Both the position numbers and the translations under genes were made by a program. A stretch of 64,000 nt of DNA, from positions 1-64,000 of the forward strand of contig NZ_JAFHAP010000009.1 in the NCBI RefSeq assembly GCF_016938855.1, given 5' to 3'. Of this stretch, positions 53,299-63,304 are shown one piece after another. Position 1 is the first letter of the stretch; each line of letters begins with the position of its first letter. Under the pieces are notes generated by a model that was not told where the DNA came from, searched no databases, and saw only the letters and a program-made list of their open reading frames with translations. Source of the DNA: Polycladomyces zharkentensis. GTDB taxonomy: Bacteria > Bacillota > Bacilli > Thermoactinomycetales > JIR-001.

Positions 53299-54708
53299 TT
53301 AATTCTCCAGCCAGTTGGTGTGGAAGACGCCCTCTTTGTCGATCCGCTGGTACGTGTGGGCGCCGAAGTAATCCCGTTGGGCCTGCAAAAGGTTGGCCGG
53401 CAGTCGCTCCAAACGGTAGCTGTCGAAATAGGCCAGCGCGGCGGAAAATGCCGGTGTCGGGATACCCGACTGAACCGCAAGGGTGATCACTTGACGCCAC
53501 GCATCCTGGTAGCGCTCCACGACATCCCGGAAATACGGGTCGAGGAGCAGGTTGGCCAAGTCAGGATCACGTTCGTACGCTTCTGTGATATTTTGCAGGA
53601 AGCGGGCGCGGATGATGCAGCCGCCGCGGAAGATTTTGGCGATCGCGCCGTAGTCCAGGTTCCATCCATAGGCTTCGGATGCCGCGCGCATCTGGGCGAA
53701 ACCTTGGGCGTAGGAGCAGATTTTGCTGGCATAGAGCGCTTGGCGAATCCGCTCGATCCATTCTTCCTTGTTGTCGACCGCAACCGGTTTCGGCCCGCGC
53801 AACAGTTGGGCGGCCTTGGTCCGTTCCGCTTTCATCGCCGACAGGAAACGGGAAAAGACCGACTGGGTGATGATGGACAGCGGAACACCCAGATCCAGCG
53901 CGCTTTGGCTGGTCCATTTACCGGTTCCCTTCTGACCGGCCGTATCAAGGATCACGTCCACCAGCGATTGGCCGGTTTCCGGGTCCACTTTGGTGAATAT
54001 GTCCGCCGTGATTTCGATCAGGTAGCTGTCCAGTTCGCCCTTGTTCCACTCGGCGAATACGCGGTGCAATTCCTCGTTGCTGAGGCCCAGCACCTCTTTC
54101 ATCAAGTGGTAGGCTTCGGCGATCAGTTGCATGTCACCGTATTCGATGCCGTTGTGCACCATTTTTACATAGTGACCGGCACCGTCCGGGCCGATGTAGG
54201 TGGTACAGGGCTCCCCGTTTACCTTGGCTGCGATGGCGGTCAGAATCGGTTCCACTTGGGCAAACGCCTCACGGTCGCCGCCGGGCATGATGGCGGGGCC
54301 TTTCAGCGCTCCTTCTTCCCCACCGGAAATACCCGCACCGATAAAATGAAGGCCGCGGTCCGCCAGCTCCCGACTGCGGCGGATCGTGTCATGGAAATAG
54401 GCGTTGCCGCCGTCAATGACAATGTCCCCTTTTTCCAACAGCGGAACCAATTGTTCCAGTGTGCGGTCGGTAGGCTCCCCCGCTTTTACCATCAGAATGA
54501 TTTTGCGCGGCCGCTCCAGCATGCCGACGAACTCTTCCAGGCTGTATGCCCCGCTCAGGCGCTTGCCGGCGGCCTCCTTCAGCAGTTGTTCCGTTTTCTC
54601 CGGTGACCGGTTGTAGACGGCAACGGAGAATCCCTTGCTTTCTATGTTCAATGCGAGGTTTTTGCCCATAACGGCCAATCCGATGACACCGATTTGTGCT
54701 TGGGACAT
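53299..54708 (-). CDS. gndA: 6-phosphogluconate dehydrogenase, decarboxylating
   Basis: Oxidises 6-phosphogluconate to ribulose-5-phosphate and CO2 with NADP, the oxidative pentose-phosphate step. The 469-aa protein has the NADP-binding [17 protein letters not shown] (about residues 6-22), [19 protein letters not shown] (about 127-145), the catalytic Lys in [15 protein letters not shown] (about 182-196) and [14 protein letters not shown]. Length is exactly typical. AAAGG precedes the ATG at 54708. It lies 43 bases after the lysine permease on the same strand with no terminator between, so it may be read from the riboswitch-controlled promoter. Confidence 0.96.
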   Translation of the reverse strand: MSQAQIGVIGLAVMGKNLALNIESKGFSVAVYNRSPEKTEQLLKEAAGKRLSGAYSLEEFVGMLERPRKIILMVKAGEPTDRTLEQLVPLLEKGDIVIDGGNAYFHDTIRRSRELADRGLHFIGAGISGGEEGALKGPAIMPGGDREAFAQVEPILTAIAAKVNGEPCTTYIGPDGAGHYVKMVHNGIEYGDMQLIAEAYHLMKEVLGLSNEELHRVFAEWNKGELDSYLIEITADIFTKVDPETGQSLVDVILDTAGQKGTGKWTSQSALDLGVPLSIITQSVFSRFLSAMKAERTKAAQLLRGPKPVAVDNKEEWIERIRQALYASKICSYAQGFAQMRAASEAYGWNLDYGAIAKIFRGGCIIRARFLQNITEAYERDPDLANLLLDPYFRDVVERYQDAWRQVITLAVQSGIPTPAFSAALAYFDSYRLERLPANLLQAQRDYFGAHTYQRIDKEGVFHTNWLEN

Positions 54709-54751
54709 GCTGCGATCATCCTTTCGTGATGAGACTCTTAATCTCATCTTC

Positions 54752-56230
54752 TCAAACTGCTCGGTCTTCGTCAAATCGGCATTCGGACAGTGGTACGACG
54801 CGCGTTTTCTTTACCCATTTGTAACCCAGCCACAAGAGAAGGAACAGCGGTAATCCGATATAGGACACCAAGATGCCGTACCAGTCGATGTGGTCACCGG
54901 TGAACGCTCCGTAGTTTTGTCCCGCGATGACGATGATGCACAGGACGAAGGCGAATAAAGGACCGAACGGATACCACTTGGCGACATAAGGCAAATCGCG
55001 CAGGTCCCGTCCCTGGGCGAGGTACGCCTTACGGAACCGGTAGTGGCTGATCGCGATGCCCAACCAAGCGATAAACCCGGACAAACCGGAGGCGTTGAGC
55101 AACCAAACGTAAACGGTTCCGTCACCGAACACGGAGGCCAGGAATGCAGTAGCCCCGACCAAAGCCGTCACAATCAAGGCGTTGACCGGCACGCCTTTGG
55201 CATTAACCTTGGCTAAAAAGCGGGGAGCTTGTCCATCTTTGGCCATATGCCACAACATCCGGGTGGCGGCATACATCCCCGAGTTGCCGGCGGAGAGCAC
55301 GGCGGTGAGTATGACCGCGTTCATGACGGAAGCGGCGAAGGCGAGTCCCGCTTTTTCAAAAACGATGGTAAACGGACTGACGCCGATATTTTCCACACTA
55401 CTGTCCACCAGCCGGGAATCGGTGTACGGAATCAACAGGCTGATGACGAGAATGGCCAGCACATAGAACAACAGAATGCGCCAAAAGACCTGCCGCACCG
55501 CTTTGGGAATGTTGACCCGCGGGTTTTCACTTTCCCCGGCGGCTACCCCGATCAATTCCGTGCCTTGGAACGAGAAACCGGCTACCATGAACACACTGAG
55601 TGCGGCCAGCCAACCGCCGTGAAACGGTGCATCCCCGATATGCCAGTTTTGGAAACCGATCTTCTGTCCGCCGATGATACCCAAGATCATCAACAATCCT
55701 GCGGCAATAAACACGATGACGGTGATCACCTTGATCAGCGCAAACCAGTATTCAGATTCTCCGTAGCCCCTGACGGAGAGGAGATTCAGTCCGACCATCA
55801 ACATCAGGAACAACGCACTCCACAAAAGTGACGAACTGTGGGGGAACCAGAATTTCATCACCAGCGTCGCCGCGGACAGCTCGGCCGCAATGGTGATCGC
55901 CCAGTTGTACCAATAATTCCATCCCATGGCGAAACCCAGCGCCGGGTCGACGAAGCGGGACGAATAAGTGCTGAACGATCCGGAGACCGGCAGAAACGCC
56001 GCCATTTCCCCCAGGCTGGTCATCAGAAAGTACACCATCAACCCGACCACGAGATAGGCCAACAGTGCCCCGCCGGGACCGGCCGTGTGGATGGAATTGC
56101 CGCTGGCCACGAACAAACCGGTACCGATCGAACCGCCAATGGCAATCATGGTCAATTGTCGGGAACGCAACTGACGTTTCAGTCGGTTGGGCTCTTCTGC
56201 TTGCAAAGATGGTTTGGAAGTGACGTTCAT
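54752..56230 (-). CDS. lysP: Lysine permease (APC family)
   Basis: Amino-acid permease of 492 aa with twelve hydrophobic segments. It has the AAT-subfamily motifs [16 protein letters not shown] (about residues 29-44), [12 protein letters not shown] (about 100) and [18 protein letters not shown] (about 221-238). The substrate is assigned from the lysine riboswitch in its leader and from close resemblance to LysP-type proteins. AAGGAG lies about 7 bases before the ATG at 56230; the frame extends upstream into the riboswitch terminator and is not used. A longer annotation would be an artefact. Confidence 0.92.
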   Translation of the reverse strand: MNVTSKPSLQAEEPNRLKRQLRSRQLTMIAIGGSIGTGLFVASGNSIHTAGPGGALLAYLVVGLMVYFLMTSLGEMAAFLPVSGSFSTYSSRFVDPALGFAMGWNYWYNWAITIAAELSAATLVMKFWFPHSSSLLWSALFLMLMVGLNLLSVRGYGESEYWFALIKVITVIVFIAAGLLMILGIIGGQKIGFQNWHIGDAPFHGGWLAALSVFMVAGFSFQGTELIGVAAGESENPRVNIPKAVRQVFWRILLFYVLAILVISLLIPYTDSRLVDSSVENIGVSPFTIVFEKAGLAFAASVMNAVILTAVLSAGNSGMYAATRMLWHMAKDGQAPRFLAKVNAKGVPVNALIVTALVGATAFLASVFGDGTVYVWLLNASGLSGFIAWLGIAISHYRFRKAYLAQGRDLRDLPYVAKWYPFGPLFAFVLCIIVIAGQNYGAFTGDHIDWYGILVSYIGLPLFLLLWLGYKWVKKTRVVPLSECRFDEDRAV

Positions 56231-56250
56231 ATGTTCACACTCCTTTATAA

Positions 56251-56500
56251 TAAAAAATGCCGTCGAAAGGCTCGACGGCATTGTATACCCGTATCACCTT
56301 CCGCCAAGATAGCGCTCCACGTCCGCTTTCAACGACCAGACGTGACAGTCCTGTTCCTGTTCGGAGACAGGCCCAGCCCGCGCGCCCAGAGCATGCGGCG
56401 CGGACTTCGGCGACTTTTCCTTTCAACCGGCTTCCTCGCTGTCTCTGAAGCTCGACCGGCCTACTCATAAAAGCCGCAACCTCTATCTCACCGCGGCGAG
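56251..56500 (-). ncRNA. Lysine riboswitch (L box) with terminator
   Basis: Read on the minus strand, 56500-56300 contains the L-box core in order: GTGAGATAGAGGTTGCGG, GAGTAGG, GGTTGAAAGG, GTCGCCGAAGTCCGC, and the closing GGAGCGCTATCTTGGCGG. This agrees with the lysC leader of Bacillus. It is followed by a transcription terminator at 56281-56251: ATGCCGTCGA-loop-TCGACGGCAT with T6. The lysP ribosome binding site comes 10 bases later. Lysine binding should stabilise the terminator and stop permease synthesis. Confidence 0.95.
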
Positions 56501-56734
56501 ATGGAGAAGGCTATTCCATTGTCACACTCGTTCATGAGTATAACGAAATGATCGCGCCAGAACAATGGAATTTCCATCCATCTGAAAAGCCGGTCGTGAA
56601 ATCGGGTGTGGCGTTTATGTGATCGGAGAATCGGCTCCGCTTCTCCAAAAGAGTGTGGCCGAATTCCTGTGAGCGATTTTTGCGTTCGTCAACAGGGGAA
56701 GGAGGGAATATGGTGCATGCCAACAGTCTTGTAT
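56501..56734. other. Intergenic region upstream of the lysine riboswitch
   Basis: The lysP promoter is expected near 56505-56560 on the minus strand; only weak boxes are visible (TGACAAT as a possible -10). A 101-codon minus-strand frame (56532-56837) begins inside repeat copy B and is not considered a gene. Confidence 0.4.
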
Positions 56735-56985
56735 ATCCTGAAGCATGTTTGGTGAAATATGGTTTGATTGCTTTCTCGGTACGCTTCACCTGCTCCCTAT
56801 CAGAGAAGCATGTCATGATCGCTCCGACCCGGAGCACAAGACGCGGGCAAAGTACGTTTCCACAACAGAAGTTCCCGCGATTTCATTCCTTGCCTCCGGG
56901 TCTTCGCTCGGTTGGGCTTTCTTCGCTCAACCGGGAAAGCATTTGCTCCCTCACGGATTTACCTGACACGCCCTGGTCATAACGA
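56735..56985 (-). repeat. Dispersed intergenic repeat, copy B
   Basis: On the minus strand this matches copy C over its whole length: an AAATGCxTTCCCGGT block, AAGGAATGAAATCGCGGG, CGTACTTTGCCCGCGTC, then GAGCAGGTGAAGCG and GAGAAAGC. Copy A shares the second half. The first half of copy B forms the last 30 or so codons of the fatty-acid hydroxylase gene, including its stop codon in AAGGAATGA. Confidence 0.7.
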
Positions 56986-57602
56986 GTCGACCGCTTTTCC
57001 AAATCGCGGACGGTGTCACTGCGATCTGCTTCCCGCTCATTTTTGAACGTCCCCAACACCATGTCGAACATTGGATTGGTCACACCGTACCAATACTGTT
57101 CGTTTTTGAAATGGTGCCACAGGTGCATCTTTTTCATCCAACGGCCCCAGGGTGTGATCGGCTGGATGGGGCGGTGCGCCACATAGTGACACCATTCGTA
57201 ATACAGAAGATAACCCAATACACCGGTGGTAAACGCGACCGTGAAGACGGTATCCCCCGATATGGCGTAAATGATCCCAGCGGCTGCAGCCACAAGGGGA
57301 AAACTGTACCATATCGGCAAAAACAACAGGTGAAGGGCGTCCGGGTTTTTGTGATGGTGATAGTGCAACCGTTGCAACAACCGCAACAGCCAAGGGTTTT
57401 TCGGTGGAGGGAGATGAAAGAAGAAACGATGAATCAAGTACTCGCTGAGCGCATATAACACCATGCCAAGCACCAATGCTTCCCAAACGGCAGCTCGATT
57501 GAGATGTGGCAGGGTGAAGGCGACACCGGCAGCGAAAACGATACTGGTGATCAGGATGTCGCGATGACCGAAAAACTCCCGCAGAAACCGGGTTTTCATC
57601 AT
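56883..57602 (-). CDS. Fatty acid hydroxylase / sterol desaturase family protein
   Basis: Membrane di-iron oxygenase of 239 aa. The histidine clusters of the superfamily are present: HRFFFH (about residues 58-63), HYHHH (about 80-84), HYVAH (about 139-143) and HLWHH (about 160-164), among four hydrophobic helices. Substrates in this family are lipids: sterols, carotenoids, fatty acids or hopanoids. The ATG overlaps the stop of the upstream aldehyde dehydrogenase by 4 bases. The last 30 or so residues (from GVSGKSVREQ to the end) lie in dispersed repeat copy B and are not part of the family fold, so the original C-terminus was probably replaced. Confidence 0.87.
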   Translation of the reverse strand: MMKTRFLREFFGHRDILITSIVFAAGVAFTLPHLNRAAVWEALVLGMVLYALSEYLIHRFFFHLPPPKNPWLLRLLQRLHYHHHKNPDALHLLFLPIWYSFPLVAAAAGIIYAISGDTVFTVAFTTGVLGYLLYYEWCHYVAHRPIQPITPWGRWMKKMHLWHHFKNEQYWYGVTNPMFDMVLGTFKNEREADRSDTVRDLEKRSTRYDQGVSGKSVREQMLSRLSEESPTERRPGGKE

Positions 57603-59164
57603 CCCGTTTCATCCCCTTTTGATCCGGATTCACGTAAAGAGGTTGCCAGTAACGTCAGGTAGGATCGGACAAACCGGAAAAATGAGCGTTTCCGCCCATA
57701 CAGGTTGGCCACCAATGTGCGGAAGGGGATGAGCTTGTTTTGGTACGGAAACCAGTGAACCTCCGAGGGCAACCAACCGCGGTCGATCAGCAGGGATTTT
57801 TCGTGACAAAAGATTCGGTATCCCTCGTCGCCATGGTAACGGCCGATCCCGCTTTCCTTTACCCCTCCGAACGGCAGGTATGGATTGGCGATGGAAAGGA
57901 CGACGTCATTGATGACCACACTGCCTGTTTCCAATGATTGCGCCACCTGGCGGGCTTTTTCGATGTCACTCGTCCACACGCTGGCACTCAATCCGTAGAT
58001 GGAATCGTTGGCCGCACGGATGGCTTCCGCCTCGTCCCGGAACGGCAACACACAGATGACCGGGCCGAATGTTTCTTCGCGCATGACGGCGGATTGGGCG
58101 TCAACACCCGTCAGGATAACGGGATGGACTCGAAGGCCGTCGGATTCCGGCCAGTCCCGGGGGTGAAGACCGCTGACCAGTTTCGCTCCACTTGTGATGG
58201 CGTCCTCCACATGACGGCGGACGATTTCCTTTTGCCGCTCGACCGTCATCGTGCCGAGATCGGTCTCATCCCCGCCGTCCAACCGCAATCGTGCCACTTC
58301 CTTTTTCAGCGCTTCCACAAAGGTATCGTGAATGGTCTCCTCCACATAAATCCGTTCCACCGACATGCACACTTGACCGCAGTTGGTGAGTGCTCCCCAT
58401 ACTGCACCTTTGACCGCCCTGTTCAGGTTGGCGTCGGCGAAAACAATCATCGGGTCTTTCCCGCCCAGTTCCAGTGTGGTGGGAATCAATCGTTTGGCGG
58501 CCTCTTGCTGAATGATTTTTCCCGTCTGTGCTGAGCCGGTGAAAAAGATATAGTCCGGGTGTTCCTCGATCAATCGGGCGCCCAATTTCTTTTCACCGAT
58601 CGCCACTTGAACCACGCCTTCGGGAAATCCGGCTTCGCGAAAGAGGGATGCAATCCACGCACCGACCCGGGGGGTAACTTCCGACGGTTTGAGAATGACG
58701 GTGTTGCCTGCGGCCAGTGCCGCGATCACGGGGACCACCGACAGCTGGAACGGGTAATTCCACGGTGAGATCACCAACACCACTCCGCGGGGCTGATAGG
58801 TGACGAAGGACCGTTTGCCGATCAGGGAGATCGGCGTACGTACCCTTCTCGGTTTCAGGGCGTGTTTGACCCGTTTTTCTGCATGACGGATGGCGTCCAG
58901 CACCGTCAGGATGTCACCCGTGAGCGCTTCCACTTTTGGTTTGCCTGTATCCTGTGAAATGATCGCCGTTCCTTCGTCCATCCGGTCGACAATAAGGTGA
59001 CGCAAAGTGCGTAAGTATGAGAGCCGTTCATCCATGCTTTTTTGTCGCCAACTGTCAAACGCTTCCCGGGCGCGACGCATCAGCTCTGCGCCCGCTTCCG
59101 GAGGTGTCAGCTCGATTTCCTTCCATTCCCGCGCTGGAACGGGATGAAGCGTTGAGGTTTCCAT
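57599..59164 (-). CDS. Aldehyde dehydrogenase, fatty-aldehyde type
   Basis: NAD(P)-dependent ALDH of 521 aa. It has the cofactor loop FFTGSAQTGKII (about residues 208-219), catalytic Glu in LELGGKDP and catalytic Cys in NCGQVCMSVER (about 280). After the catalytic domain comes an extra C-terminal tail of about 60 residues with aromatic and basic clusters, suitable for membrane contact as in fatty-aldehyde dehydrogenases. GGAGG precedes the ATG. It is the first gene of a two-gene operon with the fatty-acid hydroxylase-family protein, suggesting joint oxidation of a lipid or alkane-derived alcohol/aldehyde. Confidence 0.9.
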   Translation of the reverse strand: METSTLHPVPAREWKEIELTPPEAGAELMRRAREAFDSWRQKSMDERLSYLRTLRHLIVDRMDEGTAIISQDTGKPKVEALTGDILTVLDAIRHAEKRVKHALKPRRVRTPISLIGKRSFVTYQPRGVVLVISPWNYPFQLSVVPVIAALAAGNTVILKPSEVTPRVGAWIASLFREAGFPEGVVQVAIGEKKLGARLIEEHPDYIFFTGSAQTGKIIQQEAAKRLIPTTLELGGKDPMIVFADANLNRAVKGAVWGALTNCGQVCMSVERIYVEETIHDTFVEALKKEVARLRLDGGDETDLGTMTVERQKEIVRRHVEDAITSGAKLVSGLHPRDWPESDGLRVHPVILTGVDAQSAVMREETFGPVICVLPFRDEAEAIRAANDSIYGLSASVWTSDIEKARQVAQSLETGSVVINDVVLSIANPYLPFGGVKESGIGRYHGDEGYRIFCHEKSLLIDRGWLPSEVHWFPYQNKLIPFRTLVANLYGRKRSFFRFVRSYLTLLATSLRESGSKGDETG

Positions 59165-59762
59165 TGTTTTCCTCCTTGCTTTCTGATTTGTTTATGTTAT
59201 TCTATTTATTCTGAAATGTTATGTCAATGTCTCCAATTGGATGTGGAAAACGGATATGGTGCACAAGAGAAGTTTAGTCTGTCTTCTCACATGGCGATTT
59301 TGTGCAATTGGGAAAGTAATAGATCAGCAAGCCCACGGCTTTAGCCTTGTTGTATTTGACAATCAACCACATTCTACAGGCGTTGATTTCTAGTGCCCGC
59401 CAACTGTCCAAAAATCCGGATCATGTGATCGAAGGTACACGCCGACGGTGAAATCAAGTCGTAAGGGTGGTACGACATATCCCGGCATTGGGACGGGATG
59501 TCGCCGCCAAAATGATGACAGTCTCACTGGTCGCTCATGCCCCGCGCTTTCCATGAGACGGAGCAAAGCGATCACGGTCGCTGACCGACTGCTCTGCGAC
59601 GGTGCGTACGCGGCACAGATCAATGTGACTAGGTTGGCAAGAGGCATTTCCACAAATTCGAAAACATGCTGACACAACAAAGATGTCAGGTTGAAGGAAA
59701 AATCCGCGGGCTCCGAATTTCCGTCAAGACGGGGATTCGGAGCCGCTCCCGGAATCACGCTT
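59165..59762. other. Intergenic region with hairpins; possible mobile-element traces
   Basis: No gene recognised. GCCCACGGCTTTAGCCTTG at 59331-59349 resembles the hairpin at ends of IS605/TnpB-type elements. At 59473-59503 CGACATATCCCG and CGGGATGTCG form a bulged stem next to AAGGGTGGTACG. A 136-codon minus-strand frame (59390-59800) has no family match. The beginning (59165-59240) should hold the promoter of the aldehyde dehydrogenase operon. Confidence 0.4.
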
Positions 59763-62122
59763 TCAATCCAATATATAGACCACTCCCTGTCCGCCGTCAA
59801 CGATCACCCTGTCCCCTGTCTTCAGCCTTGCGGTGGCGTTGCCGCATCCCACAACAGCAGGAATTCCCAGCTCTCTCGCGACGATGGCAGCATGGGAAAG
59901 AGGTGCTCCCACGTCCGTAATGATTGCTGCGGCTTTGGGGAAGAGCGGTGTCCATCCCACATTGGTCGTGGTGGCAACCAAAATTTCACCTGGCTGCAGG
60001 CTTTCTCCTTCTTCCGGACTTGTCAGAACACGCACCGTTCCTTCCACCCTGCCCGCTGCTCCGGCAAAGCCTTTGAGTGTTTCAGAATCGGTTTCCGTAA
60101 CGGGAGGCATCGTGGAATCGTAGTAATCCGCTCTTCGGTTCGGATCTTCCGCCCACTTGAACGGATCGAACCGCCCCCGGATGATGGAGGGAAGTGGTGG
60201 CAGCGACTTGTATTTCTCGTAGGTTTCTTTTCTGGCCGGGATGTGCTTCAATGCCGCATCATCACCGGAAAGCAACTGCAACACTTCATCGATGTAGAGG
60301 AAAAACACGTCGTCCCCTATTCCCGTCAGTTCTCCCGCTTTGAGCGCAAAAGTGCGATTCACCCTGAAAACTCTCGTCCATTCTGAACGGACTGCTTCTC
60401 TGATTCGGGCACCTTCTCCTGCTTTTGCCAGTTTCTTCTCAATCCGTTTTGCCTTTTTGGGATAACGGTCGGCTAATCTCTTCCAAGCCTCTTCATATTG
60501 CGCACGTTGCTTTTTGAGCAGTCCTTCCACATCCACATTGGCCTTTTTGAAATCCTCGATCTGTTTTTCCAGCCAGTCTGATTCCTCAGCGGGATGGGGG
60601 ATGGATAACTCAAACTCATGAGGCCCCCGATGGCCATACCGGATCAAGTATTCTTCACGGCTCATCTCCCCCTTGAGAACTTTGGATATGCCGATAACCG
60701 GCCCCAGGCTTTCAAGCGATGAGTCTCCCCGGAAGTTGGACAGCAGGGTATTCGCATCTTCTTTTCCTGTCAATTTGGTAAGTTCCTCTTTCAATCGCTT
60801 GGCCATCATGATTTTCCGGCCGCTTGTAAGCACAACCCATAAAGCTTTGACGTTATAGGGCCAGAGTTCATCTTTCCATAATGACACAGCAGCTCTTCCT
60901 TTGTCTTTACTTTTCCGATGTGCGCCGTCATCTTTCTGCACCATTCCGGCGTCTCCTTCACATGCTGCGACAATGATTTGGCAGCTTCCACCATCCGTTT
61001 GAAGCGGTACTTGATTCTTGGTGCCATGGCCTTGATTAGGCCGAGCCGCGAAAATGGGTAAACAGGGATGTTTATTCCCTCAGGCATTTCACCGAAAACG
61101 TCACTCACCATTTTTAAACCACGCTGAATACGAATACCAAATGTTGGAAAAACGGATAACAACAAACTGATATTGGTGTATGCTCTTCCGCAGATATTGC
61201 CGGAAACTAAATAATATCCGGGAATGGCAGTCTGTTCTTCGTCCAAGGCTCTGATGATGGACCAGCTGAGCGGAGTAAACACATCAGCAAAGGCCTCTCC
61301 CACGTTGGTATTGGTCCACAGGAAATCTCCGGTCCAAGAATCATTCCACTCATAAGTATCCGGATTGCCGGGCTTTAAGGTGGTAATCGGCCGGGACTGG
61401 AGGATATACAATTTCCCTTTCGCGACAGCCCATTCAATATCCTGGGGACTGCCCAATTCCGTTTCAAGCCTGTCCGCCAGTTGATATAGCTTCTTGGCAT
61501 ACTTCTTTAACTCATCCGGGCCATCATACTTTCCTTTCGGCCGGATCAGTTGAAATGAATGGGCATTGGCTTCACCCGATACAAGCTGTTCCCCCAATCC
61601 GTGGACAAAATTTCCTGTCATACTCGTGCGACTGCCGGTAATGGGATCAGCCGTGAACAATACGCCCGAAATTTCAGACTGCACCATCAGCTGAACGACC
61701 ACGGCGATTCGGTGCGTCTGTTCAATCCCTTGAACGGAGCTGTATATTTTTACTCGCTCCGATTGTCTTGATTGGTAAACGGTATCGATCGCTTCCAGTA
61801 CTTCTGCGTCCGTTTTTACATTGAGAACCGTTTCAAACTCTCCCGCAAAAGATGCCTGCGCCGAATCTTCACTCAAAGCAGAGGAACGAACTGCAAACGA
61901 TGCTTCTTCATTGTTCTTTCTCATTTCATGCAAATATGCGAGTATCTCATTACAAGCTTCATCGCTCAATTTTCCTCCTTTGAAAGCGGACGGCAAAACG
62001 ACAAAACCTTCCGGTACGGGATACCCGTTCTGAAACATGCTGGCGAGCATACCGCCTTTTCCGCCCGCATATGCCTGAAGCCCGGGAGTCAATTCTTGAA
62101 ATCTTTTCACCATATCTGTCAT
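59763..62122 (-). pseudogene. PEP synthase / rifampin phosphotransferase-like protein, frameshifted
   Basis: Two overlapping frames (62122-60806, 438 codons; 60944-59763, 393 codons) make one PEP-utilising protein. The first has the N-terminal ATP-grasp domain: GGKGGMLASM, FAVRSSALSEDSAQASFAGEFETVLNV, GVLFTADPITGSR and DIEWAVAKGKLYILQSRPITTL. The second continues with the linker and the swivelling domain with the phospho-accepting His in PLSHAAIVARELGIPAVVG. The junction (KTKEELL / SLWKDELWPYN) shows an indel near 60883-60889. AAAGGAG precedes the first ATG. The combined length (about 785 aa) suits YvkC- or Rph-like proteins. If the shift is real the protein is inactive; it could be a sequencing error. 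Confidence 0.8.
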
Positions 62123-62164
62123 ATCAATCGGCTCCTTTTCTCAGGTAACAGAGGGTCTCTTTTG

Positions 62165-62400
62165 AGCGTGTCCGGTGAATACTGTCCAATGGCTTTCCCT
62201 GCTCGTTCCACCTGCGCCCTGCACAAGCAGGTCATGGCTCTGACCGTGCTGAGCGCAGGACGTGGGCAAAGTACGCTTCTCTCAGAGTAGTTGCCCGCGA
62301 TTTCATTCCTTCGCTTTCAGGCTCTTCGCTTGACCGGGCTGAAAGCAAGTCACTCGACCGGGAACGCATTTGCCCATCGCGGATGTACCAGGCACACACC
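62165..62400 (-). repeat. Dispersed intergenic repeat, copy C
   Basis: On the minus strand: GGTACATCCGCGATGGGCAA, CGTTCCCGGTCGAGTG, AAGGAATGAAATCGCGGGCA, CGTACTTTGCCCACGTCCTG, TGCAGGGCGCAGGTGGAACG and AGCAGGGAAAGCC. It matches copies A (2272-2440, plus strand) and B (56735-56985, minus strand). CGCGGGCAA and TTTGCCCACG can pair. It lies between the tetR-type gene and the PEP-synthase-like gene. Confidence 0.7.
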
Positions 62401-62412
62401 GGGCGACTGATA

Positions 62413-63036
62413 TCACTTATAAAAGCATTTTTTTAATAGATCGATATAATGATCCATCTCTGCTAAAATTTCATCAAAATCAAGGTCGTTCAAAGAAAGC
62501 GACTTTGCCTTTTCCTGTTGTTGAGAAGAGAAACCTTCCATGGTCCAAATGATGATGTTGACGGCTCTTTTTGCATCAATGTCCTCCCTGAATTTGGACA
62601 AATCAATATCCCCGAATAATTCCTGATAACTCCTCGTGATCATTTCCTTGTTTCTGCGTTCCAAATCACTTTTTACTTCAGCAGCGTCCTCGAAATATGC
62701 TACTTTCATAAATTCAAATATCTCGGGATATCTCTTGATGAGTTCGATCTTAAGCAACAGCATTTCCCTGAATCGCTTCAATATATCATGCTCATTCAGA
62801 TCGATTTTTGCAAAAAACTCGTTCATCACGATTTCTGAACAATAGTCATATAGATATAAAAACAAGCCTTTTTTGTCCTTGAAATAATAAAATAGAGATC
62901 CCTTCGAAATGTTCGCCTCTTTGACGATCTCATCCGTAGAGGCATTTTTAAATCCCTTTTGCACGAATTCCTTTATCGCTGCATTGACAATTCGGTCTTG
63001 CTTTTCAGGATTCAGCTTTAAAAACTTTGATGACAT
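62413..63036 (-). CDS. TetR-family transcriptional regulator
   Basis: A 207-aa repressor-type protein. The N-terminal helix-turn-helix has the TetR pattern: RIVNAAIKEFVQKGFKNASTDEIVKEANISKGSLFYYFKDKKGLFLYL (about residues 15-62). The C-terminal ligand domain is helical and unique. It is divergent from the ABC sugar-binding lipoprotein gene at 63305. Two matching palindromes lie in its own promoter region (63077-63126), so autoregulation and control of the neighbour are likely. On its own strand the next gene is the PEP-synthase-like gene, separated by repeat C. Confidence 0.92.
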   Translation of the reverse strand: MSSKFLKLNPEKQDRIVNAAIKEFVQKGFKNASTDEIVKEANISKGSLFYYFKDKKGLFLYLYDYCSEIVMNEFFAKIDLNEHDILKRFREMLLLKIELIKRYPEIFEFMKVAYFEDAAEVKSDLERRNKEMITRSYQELFGDIDLSKFREDIDAKRAVNIIIWTMEGFSSQQQEKAKSLSLNDLDFDEILAEMDHYIDLLKKCFYK

Positions 63037-63076
63037 CCTTTTCCCACCTTACTTCGTCAATCGTTGCACAAAGAAA

Positions 63077-63126
63077 TTGACTGGATCAGTCAATAACATG
63101 ATAATGTGATTGACTAATCTGGTCAA
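63077..63126. promoter_or_regulatory. Two tandem TetR-type operators within overlapping divergent promoters
   Basis: TTGACTGGATCAGTCAA (63077-63093) has perfect 7-bp arms; TTGACTAATCTGGTCAA (63110-63126) is the same palindrome with one arm mismatch. Centres are 33 bases apart, about three helical turns. On the plus strand TTGACT (63077) and GATAAT (63100) are 17 bases apart. On the minus strand TTGACC (63126) and TATCAT (63103) are also 17 apart. Each operator therefore contains a -35 box, and a bound repressor would block both directions. Confidence 0.75.
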
Positions 63127-63304
63127 TGATGAATCATATCCGGAATCATGTCTATCAATTGTTTTGTGTTTTCCATAAAAGAAGAACTATCAAATCATTG
63201 TCGCATCCATCACTGCCAAAGATGCATCATCTCCATCCCGTGGCTTAGCGGAAATCGTTTTATAATGAAAGCGTCATCATGATTGCCTGACAAGGGGGGG
63301 CCGA

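Noticed and set aside
53320-54606. 428-codon plus-strand frame opposite gndA
   Set aside because: Shadow of the 6-phosphogluconate dehydrogenase gene, as its codon pattern is the complement of the conserved protein.
56300-56480. First taken as a further copy of the dispersed repeat because of CTTTCAACCGGCTTCC
   Set aside because: On the minus strand it is the lysine riboswitch aptamer; the similarity is superficial.
59463-59503. AAGGGTGGTACG followed by a stem, resembling a T-box antiterminator
   Set aside because: The ACC needed for pairing with the tRNA end is ACG here, and no aminoacyl-tRNA or amino-acid gene follows on the plus strand.
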